Below are positions 37,265 through 46,826 of a stretch of 64,000 nucleotides of DNA, one piece after another (positions within the stretch are counted from its first letter, which is position 1; every line of letters begins with the position of its first letter). A program made the translations under genes and the position numbers. The DNA is taken from positions 186,001 through 250,000 of the forward strand of contig NZ_JACLAX010000003.1 in the NCBI RefSeq assembly GCF_014230355.1. Reading direction: 5' to 3'. Under the pieces are notes generated by a model, which saw only the letters and a list, made by a program, of their open reading frames with translations, was not told where the DNA came from and searched no databases. The stretch comes from Novosphingobium piscinae (lineage in GTDB: Bacteria; Pseudomonadota; Alphaproteobacteria; Sphingomonadales; Sphingomonadaceae).

Positions 37265-38395
37265 ATGAGTGGAGAGATCGACCCGCAGGCCGTGCCCCCC
37301 CGGCATACCCCGGCGGGCCACCACGCCCATCGCGCCGGGCCCACCGACTATGCCGATGCCGACGTGCGGCGCGAAGCCAAGAAGGCCGCGGTGTGGATCG
37401 GCATGGCCGCCCTCGTCGTCGCGGTGGTGTTCATGGCCCAGCCGCTGCTGGTGATCTTCGCCGGGCTGGTCTTCGCCGCGATGATCGATGGCGGCGCCCG
37501 GCTGCTTGGCCGGATCCTGCCGATCGGCCGCGGCTGGCGGGTCGCACTGGTGCTGCTCGGAACGCTGGCCTTCCTGGTGTGGACCGCATGGTTCGCCGGC
37601 ACGACCCTGGCCGATCAGGCAGCCCAGCTGCCGGCCACGGTCGAAACCCAGGCGATGCGCGCGCTCGGCTGGCTCGAGGCCCACAACATGGGGGTGCGCG
37701 CCGAGGACGTGCGCGGCGTGGTCCAGCAGGCGCTGGGCGGCGTGGGCCAGCTGACCCGCGCGGTCGGCGGGCTGCTCGGGGGGGCGACCACCCTGTTCCT
37801 GGTGCTGGTGCTGGGGATCTACATCGCGGTCGAGCCGCGGCTCTACCAGCGCGGGATCGCCTGGATGCTGCCGATGGAGAGCCGCGCGCACTTCCACGGC
37901 ACCGCCGCGCTGATGGGCAAGAGCCTGCGCATGCTGATGTTCGGCCGGTTGCTGGGCATGGCTGTCGAAGGCGTCGGTACCTGGGTGGCGCTGGTGCTCT
38001 ATGGGGTGCCGATGTCGGGCCTGCTGGGCCTGCTGACCGGGCTGCTCGCCTTCCTGCCCAACATCGGCGCGCCGCTGTCGGGGCTGATCATGGTGCTGGT
38101 GGGCTTTTCCGGCGGAACCACGATGGGCCTCTACTGCATCGCGGTCTATGTCATCGTGCAGACGGTTGACGGCAACATCATCGTGCCGATGGTGGCGAAG
38201 AAGACCGTCGACCTCGCCCCGGCGCTGGTGCTGGGCGCGCAGCTGGTGATGGGTGCCCTGTTCGGCATCCTCGGGCTGGCCCTGGCCGATCCGCTCGTGG
38301 CGATGATCAAGGTCTGGCTTGAACGGCATTCAGCGCGCAATGCCAGCCTCGCCGAGGCCGCGGCGGGCGAGCCTCTCGCCGTTCCGCCCGCCTGA
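37265..38395 (+). CDS. AI-2E transporter family (PerM-like) membrane protein
   Basis: A 376-aa membrane protein of the AI-2E/PerM exporter family with about eight TM helices: two at the N-terminus, a soluble loop and a C-terminal block. Signatures are LLGLLTGLLAFLPNIGAPLS and VQTVDGNIIVPMVAKKTVDL. Family members range from AI-2 export to Na+/H+ antiport, so the substrate is unknown. It follows lepB after 10 nt. Confidence 0.85.
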   Translation: MSGEIDPQAVPPRHTPAGHHAHRAGPTDYADADVRREAKKAAVWIGMAALVVAVVFMAQPLLVIFAGLVFAAMIDGGARLLGRILPIGRGWRVALVLLGTLAFLVWTAWFAGTTLADQAAQLPATVETQAMRALGWLEAHNMGVRAEDVRGVVQQALGGVGQLTRAVGGLLGGATTLFLVLVLGIYIAVEPRLYQRGIAWMLPMESRAHFHGTAALMGKSLRMLMFGRLLGMAVEGVGTWVALVLYGVPMSGLLGLLTGLLAFLPNIGAPLSGLIMVLVGFSGGTTMGLYCIAVYVIVQTVDGNIIVPMVAKKTVDLAPALVLGAQLVMGALFGILGLALADPLVAMIKVWLERHSARNASLAEAAAGEPLAVPPA

Positions 38396-38405
38396 CCCCG
38401 CCGCG

Positions 38406-39524
38406 ATGGCCCGCAAGTTCCTCTACATCGTCGCGGTGCTGATCGCGCTGGTCTTCCTCGGCCGGGTCGCGCTGTCGTTTTGGGGCAATGACCTGGCCCG
38501 GCTGGCACTGGTTCCGGGCGGAGCCTACGAGCGGGCCGGCGCCCTGCCCGCCGGCGCCTATGCCGATCAGGCGATGTGGCTGTCGCGCCCCGGGCTCAAG
38601 GACGATCCGGCGCGGTTCCGTCCCGCCGGGCTGCCCGCCGATCCGGCGCCGCTGGATGCGGCCGTGTTCTTCATCCACCCGACCAGCTACATCGACCGCG
38701 CCCACTGGAACGCCCCGCTGGACGATGTCGCCGCCAACCAGACGGCGCGGCGGCTGGTTCAGGCGCTGGCCAGCGCCTTCAACGCGAGCCCCCAGCTGTG
38801 GGCACCGCGCTATCGTCAGGCGACCTTCGGCGCCTTCCTCACCGACCGCCCCGACCGCACCGCAGCGCTCGAGCTGGCCTATGGCGACTTGCGCCAGGCC
38901 TTTGCCGCCTTCCTTGCAGCAGTGCCGGAAGACCAGCCGATCGTGCTGGTCGGTCACAGCCAGGGAGCGCTGCACCTCAAGCGGCTGCTGCGCGACGAGG
39001 TGGCGGGCAAACCGCTCGCCCGGCGGATCGTGGCGGCCTACGTGATCGGCTGGCCGGTCTCGCTGGCGCACGATCTGGGACCGATGGGGCTGCCGGCCTG
39101 CGCAAGCGCCGCCCAGACCGGCTGCGTGCTGAGCTGGATGTCCTATGCCGAACCGGCCGACACCGCCGAAACGCGCCGGGCCTATGCGGGCAATCCCGCG
39201 GTCGACGGGCGGCTGCCTGGCAAGAGCCCGATGCTCTGCACGAACCCGCTGACCTGGACCCTGGGCACCGCGGCCCCGGCCAGCGCCAACCGCGGCACGC
39301 TGGTCCCAACCAAGGTCGAGGGTCAGGGCGAGCTGCGCCCCGGCATGGTCCCGGCCCGCTGCGGCCCGGAGCAGTTCCTGCTGATCGGCCCGCCACCGGA
39401 GATGGGCGACTATGTCCTCCCCGGAAACAACTATCACGTCTACGACATCCCCCTGTTCTGGGCGAACGTGCGCGCGAACGTGGCGATGCGGGTGCAGGCG
39501 TGGCAGGCGCAGGAGGCCCGGTGA
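38406..39524 (+). CDS. DUF3089 alpha/beta-hydrolase-like lipase family protein
   Basis: A 372-aa protein with an N-terminal anchor helix (FLYIVAVLIALVFLGRVAL) and a DUF3089 domain: AVFFIHPTSYIDRAHWNAPL, then the nucleophile elbow VLVGHSQGALHLKRLL (Ser in GHSQG) and a late NNYHVYDIPLFWANVR with a candidate His. It is probably an envelope-facing esterase; substrate unknown. Its stop overlaps the ruvX GTG. Confidence 0.82.
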   Translation: MARKFLYIVAVLIALVFLGRVALSFWGNDLARLALVPGGAYERAGALPAGAYADQAMWLSRPGLKDDPARFRPAGLPADPAPLDAAVFFIHPTSYIDRAHWNAPLDDVAANQTARRLVQALASAFNASPQLWAPRYRQATFGAFLTDRPDRTAALELAYGDLRQAFAAFLAAVPEDQPIVLVGHSQGALHLKRLLRDEVAGKPLARRIVAAYVIGWPVSLAHDLGPMGLPACASAAQTGCVLSWMSYAEPADTAETRRAYAGNPAVDGRLPGKSPMLCTNPLTWTLGTAAPASANRGTLVPTKVEGQGELRPGMVPARCGPEQFLLIGPPPEMGDYVLPGNNYHVYDIPLFWANVRANVAMRVQAWQAQEAR

Positions 39525-40006
39525 GCGACGGCGCCGCGCTGGTCACCACGGCCCCGGAGGCGTTCCGCGCCGCCCTGCCCGGCGGCGGCGGGCTGCTCGG
39601 GCTCGACCTTGGCACCCAGACCATCGGCACCGCCTTCTGCGATGCGGGCTGGCGCTTCGCCTCACCCGGCAAGACGCTGAAGCGCGGCAAGTTCGGCGCT
39701 GATCGGGCGCTGATCGGCGCGTTGATCGCCGAACGCGGGCTGCGTGGAATCGTGATCGGGCTGCCACTCAACATGGATGGCAGCGAAGGACCCCGCAGCC
39801 AGTCGAGCCGGGCCTATGCCCGCAACCTCGCCGTGCTTGGGCTACCGGTCCTGCTGTGGGACGAGCGCTGGTCGACCATCGGGGCCGAGCGCGGGCTGCT
39901 CGACCAGGACATGAGCCGGGCCAAGCGCGCCGAACGGATCGATTCTGCGGCGGCGGCGGTAATCCTCCAGGCGGCGATCGACCGGCTGGCGGGCGGAATC
40001 CTGTAG
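39521..40006 (+). CDS. ruvX: Holliday-junction-resolvase-like / pre-16S rRNA nuclease
   Basis: A YqgF-family RNase H-fold nuclease (161 aa) implicated in 16S rRNA 5'-end maturation. Motifs are LLGLDLGTQTIGTAFCD (first acidic residue), VIGLPLNMDGSEGPRSQ, LWDERWSTIGAER (Glu) and RIDSAAAAVILQAAID (last Asp). The GTG at 39521 overlaps the upstream stop (GTGA), which makes it longer at the N-terminus than most homologues. Confidence 0.88.
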   Translation: MSDGAALVTTAPEAFRAALPGGGGLLGLDLGTQTIGTAFCDAGWRFASPGKTLKRGKFGADRALIGALIAERGLRGIVIGLPLNMDGSEGPRSQSSRAYARNLAVLGLPVLLWDERWSTIGAERGLLDQDMSRAKRAERIDSAAAAVILQAAIDRLAGGIL

Positions 40007-40058
40007 GATCGCGGCAAACAGGCCCTGACAAAGCCGCCGGGCACCTGCCGTCTGGCGC

Positions 40059-40844
40059 TTAACGCCCCGCCCGCACCGTCACCACCAGCCCATCGCGCAC
40101 CGGTGCGGGTTCGCCCGGCGCGAGCGGCCAGCGCACGGCATCGGCCCGGGCGCGCAGCAGCACCGCTTCGGCTACGTCCGGTTCATGCGCGACGCAGTCC
40201 GCCGCACCGAGCAGGCGGGCGTCGCGCAGGGTCAGGTCATCGGGATCGGCGGAGCGCAGACGGATCTCGGCAGCAGCCGTGGCCATCGGCTCTGCCCCCT
40301 CGGCCCAGTCCACCAGCCGCGCGGCGCTGGCCGGGTCGAGCGGGTCAAGCGGACCGCCCGCGGCAAGCGCGGCATCCAGCGCGCGGCGGCGGTCACCCGG
40401 CCCGGGGAAGCGCGCCTTGAGCCGATCGCGCAGATCACCCAGCCCGCGGGCGAGGTCGGCCAGCGACGACGGGAGCAGGCCTTCCAGCCGCAGCCGCAGC
40501 GCCTTGGCCAACCCGGCCGAGACGCCGCCCGTCGCCACCGCCACCAGCACCGGCCCGCGTTCAAGCAAGCTGGGGGTGGTAAAGTCGCACAGCGCCGGGC
40601 GATCGACCACGTTGACCAGCAGGCCGGCGCAGCGCGCGCGGAGCGCGTCGCCCTCAGCCGCCCGGGCATCATCGTGCGCGATGAAGGCCAGCCGCGCGCC
40701 GCGGTCGATCCCGTCCTGCAGATCGTCGATCACCTCGCCCCCTGCCCGGCGCACCAGCCGCGCCTTGGCCTCGGCTGCTTCGCCGTGGCCCAGGACGATC
40801 ACCGGCTGGCCCGAGATGCGGTGATAGAGCGGCAATGAGTCCAT
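40059..40844 (-). CDS. siroheme synthase N-terminal domain protein (precorrin-2 dehydrogenase-like)
   Basis: A 261-aa protein resembling the dehydrogenase/ferrochelatase half of CysG. LPLYHRISGQPVIVLGHGEA is the NAD-binding strand, NVVDRPALCDFTTPSLLERG carries the conserved Asp, and VAVATGGVSAGLAKALRLRL follows. The methyltransferase half is absent. The C-terminal 100 residues are divergent (LRSADPDDLTLRDARLLGAA, a start like uroporphyrinogen methyltransferase that then stops). It is probably involved in siroheme synthesis for sulfite reduction. Confidence 0.82.
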   Translation of the reverse strand: MDSLPLYHRISGQPVIVLGHGEAAEAKARLVRRAGGEVIDDLQDGIDRGARLAFIAHDDARAAEGDALRARCAGLLVNVVDRPALCDFTTPSLLERGPVLVAVATGGVSAGLAKALRLRLEGLLPSSLADLARGLGDLRDRLKARFPGPGDRRRALDAALAAGGPLDPLDPASAARLVDWAEGAEPMATAAAEIRLRSADPDDLTLRDARLLGAADCVAHEPDVAEAVLLRARADAVRWPLAPGEPAPVRDGLVVTVRAGR

Positions 40845-40890
40845 CGGTTCCGTCCCGTCTGCCGGGTTGCCCCGCGCGCCGTGCGCCAGC

Positions 40891-42150
40891 CTAGTCGAGC
40901 CACTCCGGCACGCGCTCGGCCGCCAGGATCGCCGCCGGTTCGATCCGTTCGGCCACCACGGCCCAGCGATCGCCATCGACCATCACCTCGGGCACCAGCG
41001 CGCGCGAGTTGTAGGTGTTGGCCATCGTTGCGCCGTAAGCCCCGGCGGTGCGGAACACGGCCAGGTCGCCTGGCCCGACCGCATCGATCGTGCGGCCCAT
41101 CGCGAAGGTGTCGGAGCTCTCGCAGATCGGTCCGACGATGTTGGCCACCATCTGCGCGCCGCTGGGCTCGACCGCGACGAAATCGTGCCAGGCATCGTAG
41201 AGCGCCGGGCGGGCGAGATCGTTCATCGCCGCATCGACCACCACGAAGGGGGCGACCACCCCGGGCTTGACCCGGATCACCCGGGTGACCAGCACGCCCG
41301 AGTTGCCGGTGATCACCCGGCCCGGCTCGAACATCAGCGTGGCGCCCCAGTTGCCGGTGACCCGCGCCACCATCGCGCCATAGGCAGCCGGACTGGGAAA
41401 CTCCTCGCCGGCGCGATAGGGCACGCCGATCCCGCCGCCGAGATCCATGTGCGATACGCTGTCGCCCTGGGCACGGATGTCCTGCATCAGGACGCCCATC
41501 TTGGTGAAAGCGGCCTCGAGCGGATCGAGGCTGGCAAGTTGGCTGCCGATGTGCACGGCCAGTCCGCGCAGCTCCAGCCCGGGCAGGGCGGCCAGGCGGC
41601 CATAGATCCCGGCCGCCCGGTCATAGGGCACGCCAAACTTGTTCTCGGCCTTGCCGGTGGAGATCTTGCCGTGGGTCCCGGCATCGACATCGGGGTTCAC
41701 GCGCAGCGCCGCGCGCGCCGTGGTGCCCATGGCGGCGGCGATCTGCGCGAGCTCGACCCCCTCCTCCTCGCTTTCGAGGTTGAACTGGCCGATCCCGGCC
41801 GCGATCCCCTGCCGCAGCTCGGCTGCGGTCTTGCCCACCCCGGAGAACACGATGCCCTCCGGCGCCATCCCCGCGGCCAGCGCGCGCGCGACTTCTCCGC
41901 CCGAAACGCAGTCGGCGCCGAAGCCCTCGCGCGCCAGCAGGCGCAGAACAGCCAGGTTGGGATTCGATTTCACCGCGAAGGCGACATGCTTCTGCGGCAC
42001 CCCGCCCAGTCCCTCGAGGAAGACCCGGGCGTGCCGCGTCAGCGTCGCGCGCGAATAGACGTAGACCGGGCTGCCCACCGCGGCGACGATCTGGGGCAGG
42101 GGCACATCCTCGGCGTGAAGCACGCCGTCCCTGTAAGTGAAATGATCCAT
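40891..42150 (-). CDS. lysA: diaminopimelate decarboxylase
   Basis: A PLP enzyme (419 aa) for the last step of lysine synthesis. The PLP Lys is in HVAFAVKSNPNLAVLRLL; other motifs are LRVNPDVDAGTHGKISTGKA, SHMDLGGGIGVPY, EPGRVITGNSGVLVTRV and CESSDTFAMGR with the cross-subunit Cys. I chose ATG 42150 (MDHFTYRDGVLHAED). It lies downstream of argH and a small lipoprotein gene. Confidence 0.95.
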   Translation of the reverse strand: MDHFTYRDGVLHAEDVPLPQIVAAVGSPVYVYSRATLTRHARVFLEGLGGVPQKHVAFAVKSNPNLAVLRLLAREGFGADCVSGGEVARALAAGMAPEGIVFSGVGKTAAELRQGIAAGIGQFNLESEEEGVELAQIAAAMGTTARAALRVNPDVDAGTHGKISTGKAENKFGVPYDRAAGIYGRLAALPGLELRGLAVHIGSQLASLDPLEAAFTKMGVLMQDIRAQGDSVSHMDLGGGIGVPYRAGEEFPSPAAYGAMVARVTGNWGATLMFEPGRVITGNSGVLVTRVIRVKPGVVAPFVVVDAAMNDLARPALYDAWHDFVAVEPSGAQMVANIVGPICESSDTFAMGRTIDAVGPGDLAVFRTAGAYGATMANTYNSRALVPEVMVDGDRWAVVAERIEPAAILAAERVPEWLD

Positions 42151-42309
42151 GGCGGCTGCTCTAATGCGCTCGGCGCGAAATGCCAGCCCGTCACTTGGTG
42201 GGAGAGCCGCCCCATGATGGCCGCAATCGCGAAGCACGTCGATGTCCGTGGCGAGGCCCGGGATGACAGGACCCGGCCCGTCGGCGTCTGGCGCCAGTCC
42301 GGACGCTCC

Positions 42310-42555
42310 TCAGCCCTGCGGCGGCAGGTCGAACGGATCGTCGCGACGCTGTTCCGAGCGGCTGCGCAGCTCGACGCTGCGCTCGGGCGCGGCCTGGGGC
42401 GGGAGGGTGAGCAGGGTATTGGCCGAGGGCTGATCGCCCCGGCCATAGGGCGCGACCGGCAGGCTGCGCCCAGCCTGCGGCTTGAGTTCGGCGGTCTGCC
42501 CGCAGCCGGCCAGCAGCGCGGCCAGGACCGTCAGCATCGCGATCGTTCCGCGCAT
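42310..42555 (-). CDS. small lipoprotein
   Basis: An 81-aa protein with a lipoprotein signal (MLTVLAALLAGCGQ, lipid-modified Cys at about residue 18) and a Pro/Arg-rich, low-complexity mature part. It lies between argH and lysA, where sphingomonads usually carry a small lipoprotein gene. Function unknown. Confidence 0.75.
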   Translation of the reverse strand: MRGTIAMLTVLAALLAGCGQTAELKPQAGRSLPVAPYGRGDQPSANTLLTLPPQAAPERSVELRSRSEQRRDDPFDLPPQG

Positions 42556-42567
42556 TGTCCCAGCTCC

Positions 42568-43980
42568 TTAGCCGAGGCCGAGCGCGGTGCGCGCCGCGGC
42601 CACCCGCTTCTCTACCTCGGCCGGAGCGGTTCCGCCATGGCTGGCGCGTGCCGCGACCGAGGCCTCGACCGACAGCGCAGCAAAGACCCGCTGATCGATC
42701 CGCGCATCGATCGCCTGGAGTTCTTCGAGCGGAAGCTGATCAAGCGCCACGCCCTTGCTTTCGGCCAGCTTCACCGCTGCGCCGGTAATGTGATGCGCCT
42801 CGCGGAACGGGATGTTCGCCTGCCGCACCAGCCAGTCGGCCAGATCGGTCGCGGTGGCATAGCCCAGCTCGGCGGCCGCACGCATGCGGTCGGTGCGGAA
42901 CTGGGTCGCCGCGACCATGCCGGTCATCGCGGCCAGGCAGAGGGTGAGCAACCCGGCAGCCTCGAACACCGGCGGCTTGTCGTCCTGCATGTCCTTCGAA
43001 TAGGCCAGCGGCAGGCCCTTCATCGTGATCATCAGCGCGGTCAGGCACCCGACGATCCGCCCGGCATGGCCGCGCACCAGCTCGGCGGCGTCGGGGTTTT
43101 TCTTCTGCGGCATGATCGAGCTGCCGGTGGACAGCGAATCGGGCAGGCGCACGAAGCCGAAGGGCTGGCTCGCCCAGATGATGAACTCCTCGGCCAGCCG
43201 CGAGAGGTGCAGCGCGCACTGGCTGGCGGCCATCAGGTAGTCCAGGGCGAAGTCGCGGTCAGACACCGAATCGAGGCTGTTGTCGGTCGGCCCGTCGAAG
43301 CCCAGCGCGACGGCTGTGGCCTGGCGGTCGATCGGAAAGCCGGTCCCGGCCAGCGCCGCCGCACCCAGCGGGCAGCGGTTCATCCGCGCCCGCGCATCGG
43401 CAAAGCGCGAACGGTCGCGCGCCGCCATCTCGTAGTAGGCCATGAGGTGGTGGCCCAGGGTGACCGGCTGGGCGGTCTGCAGGTGGGTGAAGCCAGGCAT
43501 GATGCTGGCGGCATGCTCGCCCGCGCGGTCCACCAGCGCGCGCTGCAGCGCGGCCAGGCCCGCGTCGGCCTGGTCGATCGCATCGCGTACCCACAGGCGG
43601 AAGTCGGTCGCCACCTGGTCGTTGCGGCTGCGCGCGGTGTGCAGCCGCCCCGCCACCGGGCCGATCAACGCGGCGAGCCGGCTCTCTGTGGTCATGTGGA
43701 TGTCCTCGAGGTCCCAGTCCTCGGGTACGCCGTTGGCCTCGTACTCGGCCGCAACCTGGTCAAGCCCGGCGGCGATCGTCGCCGCATCCTCGGGGGCGAC
43801 GATGCCCTGGGCGCCGAGCATGCCCACATGGGCCTTTGACGCCGCGATGTCCTGCCGCCACAGCGCCTTGTCGAACGGGATCGAGGCATTTATCTCGCGC
43901 ATGATGGCCGAGGGTCCTTCGGCGAAACGCCCCCCCCACATCGCGTTGGAGCCCGCTTTGCTGATGTCCCGCTCGCTCAC
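42568..43980 (-). CDS. argH: argininosuccinate lyase
   Basis: ArgH (470 aa) splits argininosuccinate into arginine and fumarate. Visible motifs are [40 protein letters not shown], the catalytic-loop signature [20 protein letters not shown] and [14 protein letters not shown]. The start is taken as GTG 43980; ATG 43941 (MWGGRF) is the alternative. The chosen start overlaps the divergent thioredoxin gene's start by 17 bp. Confidence 0.94.
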   Translation of the reverse strand: MSERDISKAGSNAMWGGRFAEGPSAIMREINASIPFDKALWRQDIAASKAHVGMLGAQGIVAPEDAATIAAGLDQVAAEYEANGVPEDWDLEDIHMTTESRLAALIGPVAGRLHTARSRNDQVATDFRLWVRDAIDQADAGLAALQRALVDRAGEHAASIMPGFTHLQTAQPVTLGHHLMAYYEMAARDRSRFADARARMNRCPLGAAALAGTGFPIDRQATAVALGFDGPTDNSLDSVSDRDFALDYLMAASQCALHLSRLAEEFIIWASQPFGFVRLPDSLSTGSSIMPQKKNPDAAELVRGHAGRIVGCLTALMITMKGLPLAYSKDMQDDKPPVFEAAGLLTLCLAAMTGMVAATQFRTDRMRAAAELGYATATDLADWLVRQANIPFREAHHITGAAVKLAESKGVALDQLPLEELQAIDARIDQRVFAALSVEASVAARASHGGTAPAEVEKRVAAARTALGLG

Positions 43981-44548
43981 ATCCCTGATCCTTGGCTGCG
44001 GCCTGTCCCTTGGCCTTCTGGCGCTGGCCGGGTGCGATAGGCAAGGCGGCCAGCCCGCGCAAGGCGCGACGTCGGCCGCCACCTCCGCTGCGGTCGCCCC
44101 AGCCGCGCCAGCCAAGGGCCCCGATCGACTGAATGCGGGCACCCCCCTGCCCGACCAGACCCTGTCGGATCCCGCCGGCCGCAAGCTGGCGCTGGCGAGC
44201 CTGGCGGGCAAGCCGGTGCTGATCAACCTCTGGGCCACTTGGTGCGCGCCCTGCGTCAAGGAGCTGCCCACACTCGAGGCACTGGCCGCCAGCGGGACGG
44301 TGCGGGTCGTCACGGTCTCGCAAGATTCGGGCGATCCGGCCAAGGTCGCCGCCTTCCTCAAGGGCAAGGGGCTGACCCGGCTCGAGCCATGGCTCGACCC
44401 CGAGAACAATCTGGCCTTCCACTACAACGGCGGCACCCTGCCGATGAGCGTGCTGTACGACAGTGCGGGCCAGGAAGTCTGGCGATTTACGGGCGAGAAC
44501 GATTGGTCGAGCGCGGAAACCAAGCGCCTGCTGGCCGAGGCCGGATAA
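43964..44548 (+). CDS. tlpA: TlpA-like thioredoxin lipoprotein
   Basis: A 194-aa membrane-anchored thiol oxidoreductase. It has a lipoprotein signal ending LALAGCDRQ, an Ala-rich linker and a TlpA/ResA thioredoxin domain with [20 protein letters not shown] (active site CAPC) and a cis-Pro in [11 protein letters not shown]. It probably reduces apocytochrome c or oxidase thiols in the periplasm. Its 5' end overlaps the divergent argH start. Confidence 0.88.
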   Translation: MSRSLTSLILGCGLSLGLLALAGCDRQGGQPAQGATSAATSAAVAPAAPAKGPDRLNAGTPLPDQTLSDPAGRKLALASLAGKPVLINLWATWCAPCVKELPTLEALAASGTVRVVTVSQDSGDPAKVAAFLKGKGLTRLEPWLDPENNLAFHYNGGTLPMSVLYDSAGQEVWRFTGENDWSSAETKRLLAEAG

Positions 44549-44566
44549 AATCCTGCCCAAGCCGTG

Positions 44567-44595
44567 TTGACACCCCCGGCGCCCTCGCCTAGAGG
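44567..44595 (+). promoter_or_regulatory. sigma70-type promoter for tRNA-Leu
   Basis: TTGACA (44567-44572), a 17-bp spacer and TAGAGG (44590-44595) lie about 43 bp before tRNA-Leu. The -35 is a perfect consensus and the spacing is ideal, as expected for a stable-RNA promoter. Confidence 0.55.
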
Positions 44596-44637
44596 CGCGC
44601 TCCTACCTCGCAGCTAGCGCTTCAGCCAGCTGCCCGT

Positions 44638-44724
44638 GCCCAGATGGCGGAATTGGTAGACGCACCAGCTTCAGGTGCTGGCGCTCGCAAGGGCGTGGAG
44701 GTTCGAGTCCTCTTCTGGGCACCA
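44638..44724 (+). tRNA. tRNA-Leu (CAG)
   Basis: An 87-nt class II tRNA. The acceptor stem (GCCCAGA with TCTGGGC), anticodon CAG (44672-44674) in loop TTCAGGT, a long variable arm (GCTCGCAAGGGCGT), T-arm GGTTCGAGTCC and encoded CCA are all present. Its 3' end (44708-44724) is the attachment core of the genomic island and is repeated at 59226-59242. Confidence 0.95.
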
Positions 44725-45200
44725 TTTCTTCCTCCGGGGGCGGACGCCCCCGGTAGAAAATCCCTCAGTTTGATGGGCTTAACGTCTCCCGGCGCTTGTC
44801 CGTGCATGCCTTCAACCGCCCCTAGCCATGGCGAAGTGGGGGCCTTTTGGAGGGCCTCCTGGGGGCCCCGTAGGCTGTCCAGCAAATCGCTCCACCACTG
44901 CATCATGGCCACCCGTTCGGCCCAGTACTCGGACCGGTTGTAGATCGAACTCACAGCCGTGCCGACCTGCCTGGACATCGCCCGTTCGACAGCATCATGG
45001 TTCCACTTGCCGCTCTCGTTCAGCAGCGAAGATGCCGTGGCACGGAACCCATGGGCCGTCATAACACCCTGGTATCCGAGCCGCTTCAGCGCCTGGTTAA
45101 CGGTGTTTTCCGAGATCGGCTTGCGAGGGTTGTGGAACGCGGGAAAGACATAGGGTCCATTTCGCAGCTGCTCCATCTCGCGGATGATAGCGATCGCCTG
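44708..45200. repeat. direct repeat, left copy (attachment site plus integrase C-terminus)
   Basis: About 493 bp repeated at 59226-59718 with a constant offset of 14,518 bp and no indels; I count about nine mismatches (roughly 98% identity). It begins inside the tRNA-Leu T-arm, includes the tRNA 3' end and a GC hairpin (44734-44753), and runs through the integrase C-terminal domain. Confidence 0.9.
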
Positions 45201-45381
45201 GCGTGACAGCGGCACATCGTGTGGCCGACGCTTCTTCATCATCTCTGCCGGTATTGCCCAGCGCCCCGCCGCCAGGTCCACGTCGGCCCACTTCATCTGC
45301 CGGATCTCGCCCGGCCGCTGGAACAGGTGCGGAGTGAGACGCAGCGCTGCGACCGTGGAAGGATAGCCGTGTAGTCGACAA
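44725..45381 (-). pseudogene. tyrosine integrase remnant, left (C-terminal half)
   Basis: The catalytic domain of a P4/DUF4102-type tyrosine recombinase. TVAALRLTPHLFQRPGEIRQ, MKWADVDLAAGRWAIPAEMM, MTAHGFRATASSLLNESGKW (HxxR) and IYNRSEYWAERVAMMQWWSD with the catalytic Tyr are present. The N-terminal half (about 200 residues: arm-binding and core-binding domains) is missing upstream of 45381. The frame stays open through the tRNA to 44622, but family homology ends near DLLDSLRG. It lies at the tRNA-Leu 3' end, the canonical place for an island integrase. Confidence 0.85.
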
Positions 45382-45391
45382 CCGCGAACGG

Positions 45392-45700
45392 TCAGCTCAA
45401 ACGGCGCTCAAGCTGGCGGATGTTTCCAACGATCATCCGCAAGGCGTCCATGTCCGGATCGTCGGAATCAAACAGCTTCTCGCCCCAGTACAATTCGATG
45501 CGCTCACACAGGCCTGAGAGCGTGGGCGCATGCAAATCGAAGTACCGACCCCTTGCCTGCTCGAGCGCAATCTCGAGCTTCTCGAGCTCGTCATCTTGGC
45601 GCTGCCGGGCGTTCGTTTCGACTTCCAGGCGAAGTTGTTGATACTCTTCTCGGGCGGCGTACCACGCAGCGGCAGTCTTGGTATTGAGTGACTTAGCCAT
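45392..45700 (-). CDS. hypothetical coiled-coil protein
   Basis: A 102-aa protein rich in Glu/Arg/Leu heptads (EYQQLRLEVETNARQRQDDE then LEKLEIALEQARGRYFDL), so mostly helical and probably coiled-coil. No family recognised. It lies just beyond the broken edge of the left integrase remnant. The composition is unlike a shadow frame, but a function cannot be given. Confidence 0.5.
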   Translation of the reverse strand: MAKSLNTKTAAAWYAAREEYQQLRLEVETNARQRQDDELEKLEIALEQARGRYFDLHAPTLSGLCERIELYWGEKLFDSDDPDMDALRMIVGNIRQLERRLS

Positions 45701-45926
45701 GATTCGTCTCCTATCGACGGTCGTTGGTCAGAGCCGGGACGAGGTTGCAGCCTCGTCTCGGCTCGCATGTCAGCTAAGACTCGGCAGACTCAGAGACAAG
45801 TACTATTGTCGACATTACCTGGTGTATTGGCGATTACATCCGCCCGCCCTTGCGCGTAGCCGATCATTAAGCCATGCTGCTGAACAAGCTTGGCTATCGA
45901 AAAAGCCCTGAGCGTGACCCGAGCTG

Positions 45927-46826
45927 GTGTCCTGCATTGGATCCGGCCCGCGCTCACGGTCAAGCTGTAGTAACCTGGGGCGGCGCCAATCTGCAGTCGG
46001 CCGGCGATGTGTGAGTCTGTGGACCCGTGCTCGCGTCAGCAGGGTGCTGAGCAATTTCGCCTATGTCGGGGACAATGTCTGGGGTCGGACGTCCGGCAGG
46101 CTGTGTCGCAAGCGGGTCACAACCCGGCCAGAGCTCTGGGTCTATGCATCGGATGTTTTCGAACCGGTTGTAGAGCGCGGCCTGTTCAATGAGGCTCGGT
46201 CGATCATTCAGGCCAAGGTCTGCAAACTGACCAATGCCGAACTCCTGACGCGCCTCGCATCCCTTCTTGATAGGCACGGGACGCTATCTGCCCGGCTAAT
46301 CAATGACGATCCCGAACTGCCTGACGCCAATGTTTGCGCTTACCGGTTTGGCGGGCTGATGAAGATCTACCAGCTGCTCGGCCATAGTCCCCGCATCTGC
46401 TTGGATTACGTTGAATTGAACCAGTCGTTCAAGCAGGTCAGAGCCGGGCTCATCAGCCTCATCGCCGTGAGCCTAGATCGGGCAGGCATACTGGTCACCC
46501 GTGCCACTCACGCGGATCAGTTGATCGTCAATCATGAGATCTCCCTGTCGGTGCACGTTGCCAGATGTCACGCCCTCAACTCTGGCAACATGAGGTGGCA
46601 GACCCGCGGGTTCCGGAGCAAGGCGACTGACATCAACGTCATCGCGCGAATGGACCCGAGCAACTCGGCGATTTCTGAATACTACATCATCCCGAGAGCC
46701 GAGGTGACCTACGGGACCCTCAACATCGACGGCACCAACGCCCCGGATTTCTCGGGCTACCGTTACTCGGATCTGACCTGTCTCCCGCAGATGCTTCAGC
46801 CAACCCATATCTCGGAGGTCGTGTGA
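45927..46826 (+). pseudogene. N-terminally truncated large serine recombinase
   Basis: A 299-aa frame with the middle recombinase domain of a large serine recombinase: RVLSNFAYVGDNVWGRTSGR, then RPELWVYASDVFEPVVERGL and FNEARSII. The resolvase catalytic domain with its active-site Ser (normally 150 or more residues upstream) is missing, and the region before 45927 does not encode it. It is directly coupled (TGATG) to a ParB-like gene. The C-terminal part may still bind DNA, but recombination activity is not expected. Confidence 0.7.

Noticed and set aside
40867..43839. 990-aa plus-strand open frame
   Set aside because: It is antisense to lysA and argH, composed of Arg/Gly/His-rich shadow sequence with no domain.
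44734..44753. tRNA-Leu terminator
   Set aside because: The CCGGGGGC/GCCCCCGG hairpin has no downstream T-run on the plus strand, and it belongs to the duplicated island end, so it is noted only as part of the repeat.
45097..45381. 94-aa minus-strand frame in the left integrase
   Set aside because: It is a different frame over the integrase remnant; the conserved integrase residues are in the other frame.
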